NCBI GenBank assembly: GCA_002784505.1
Contig: PFLF01000068.1
Location: forward strand, 1-5,785
DNA: 5,785 nucleotides
Reading direction: 5' to 3'
Origin: Candidatus Roizmanbacteria bacterium CG_4_10_14_0_8_um_filter_39_9
GTDB taxonomy: Bacteria > Patescibacteriota > Microgenomatia > UBA1406 > GWC2-37-13
Shown piece by piece: positions 5,412-5,785 of this stretch. Under the pieces are notes generated by a model. That model was not told the DNA's origin, ran no database searches, and worked only from the letters and a program-made list of their open reading frames with translations. The stretch's first letter is position 1. Each line of letters begins with the position of its first letter. Both the position numbers and the translations under genes were made by a program.

Positions 5412-5785
5412 ATGAGACCACCTGTCTATGTATACGATCCCACGCCTCTTGATGTTTTAAGTCGCGTTCGCGGGATTGGCCGGTATTTGCAGATCCTCAG
5501 AGAGGTTGCCGAACCTCATTGGATATTTACCCAGGATATTAAATCAATTCCTACGCACGGGATCTTTATAAACCCGTTTATCAACTTCTTTCAATATCCG
5601 CGGCATATAAAAAGGGTTACCGATCGTCAGATTGCGGTAATACACGACCTTATTGGATTAAAGTACCCTGATGATTTTCCAGTCGGCATAAAAGGTGAGC
5701 TTGCTACGTGGGTAAATAAACAGGTCCTTAAGTCGTATGACGCGATTATTACCGACTCAGAAACGAGTAAAAAAGATATAGTAAC
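5412..5785 (+). CDS. GT4-type glycosyltransferase, N-terminal part (cut by window edge)
   Basis: The 124 complete codons at the right edge match the N-terminal acceptor-binding Rossmann domain of family 1/4 (GT-B) glycosyltransferases, which move a sugar from a nucleotide-sugar donor onto glycans or lipid carriers at the cytoplasmic membrane face. Visible marks: VYVYDPTPLDVLSRVRGIGRY at the start, where RVRGIGRY matches the usual S-G-I-G-R-Y loop; QIAVIHDLIGLKYPDDF (the VxxHDL strand and loop); and WVNKQVLKSYDAIITDSETSKKDI, the motif in which the enzyme chain crosses to TDSE-x-SK. The donor-binding C-terminal domain with its E-x7-E motif lies beyond the window. The donor and product cannot be told. 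It begins 26 nt after the carbonic-anhydrase-like gene and may be co-transcribed with it. Confidence 0.9.
   Translation, partial: MRPPVYVYDPTPLDVLSRVRGIGRYLQILREVAEPHWIFTQDIKSIPTHGIFINPFINFFQYPRHIKRVTDRQIAVIHDLIGLKYPDDFPVGIKGELATWVNKQVLKSYDAIITDSETSKKDIV

Noticed and set aside
1..5785. tRNA, rRNA, CRISPR array, insertion-sequence ends or attachment sites
   Set aside because: I looked for spaced repeats, transposase motifs and structured RNA signatures and saw none.

Overview
This window looks like a piece of a small, AT-leaning bacterial genome, most likely a Candidate Phyla Radiation (Patescibacteria) organism, with Microgenomates as my best guess. That is inference from gene style: dense packing, weak or absent Shine-Dalgarno sites, -10-like hexamers just ahead of start codons, a dCTP-deaminase-like gene beside thyA, and a very short beta-carbonic-anhydrase-like protein. 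TGA, TAA and TAG all end genes here, so there is no sign of TGA recoding.

Left part, minus strand (read 1787 to 1): a small unknown protein (83 aa), an unknown 174-aa protein, a dCTP deaminase/dUTPase-superfamily protein (179 aa), and the first 87 codons of thymidylate synthase ThyA, which runs off the left edge. The last two belong to dTMP supply. The 174-aa gene lies 22 nt upstream of the deaminase-like gene and is probably co-transcribed with it. Between the deaminase-like gene and thyA lies an AT-rich inverted repeat of about 100 bp.

Middle part, plus strand (1814-4950): three tightly spaced, co-oriented genes, all broken. Gene A is a regulator of about 432 codons with an N-terminal helical/HTH-like part, an eroded P-loop NTPase-like middle and a C-terminal OmpR/PhoB-type winged helix. 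It carries two single-base frameshifts and two in-frame stops. Gene B (about 223 codons, unknown) starts 1 nt after A ends and carries an early stop and two compensating frameshifts. Gene C (about 389 codons, unknown) overlaps the end of B by ATGA and has one frameshift. Four of the five frameshifts fall in homopolymer runs (C6, T7, A8, A6), so consensus error must be separated from real decay; the in-frame stops need a different explanation. The layout suggests a regulator plus two-protein operon that I cannot match to a described system.

Right part, plus strand: a good sigma70-type promoter (TTGCAT, 17 bp, TATAAT) drives a 120-aa beta-carbonic-anhydrase-like protein that keeps the Cys-Asp-Arg and His-x-x-Cys zinc-site motifs. 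It is followed by the N-terminal 124 codons of a GT4-type glycosyltransferase that runs off the right edge.
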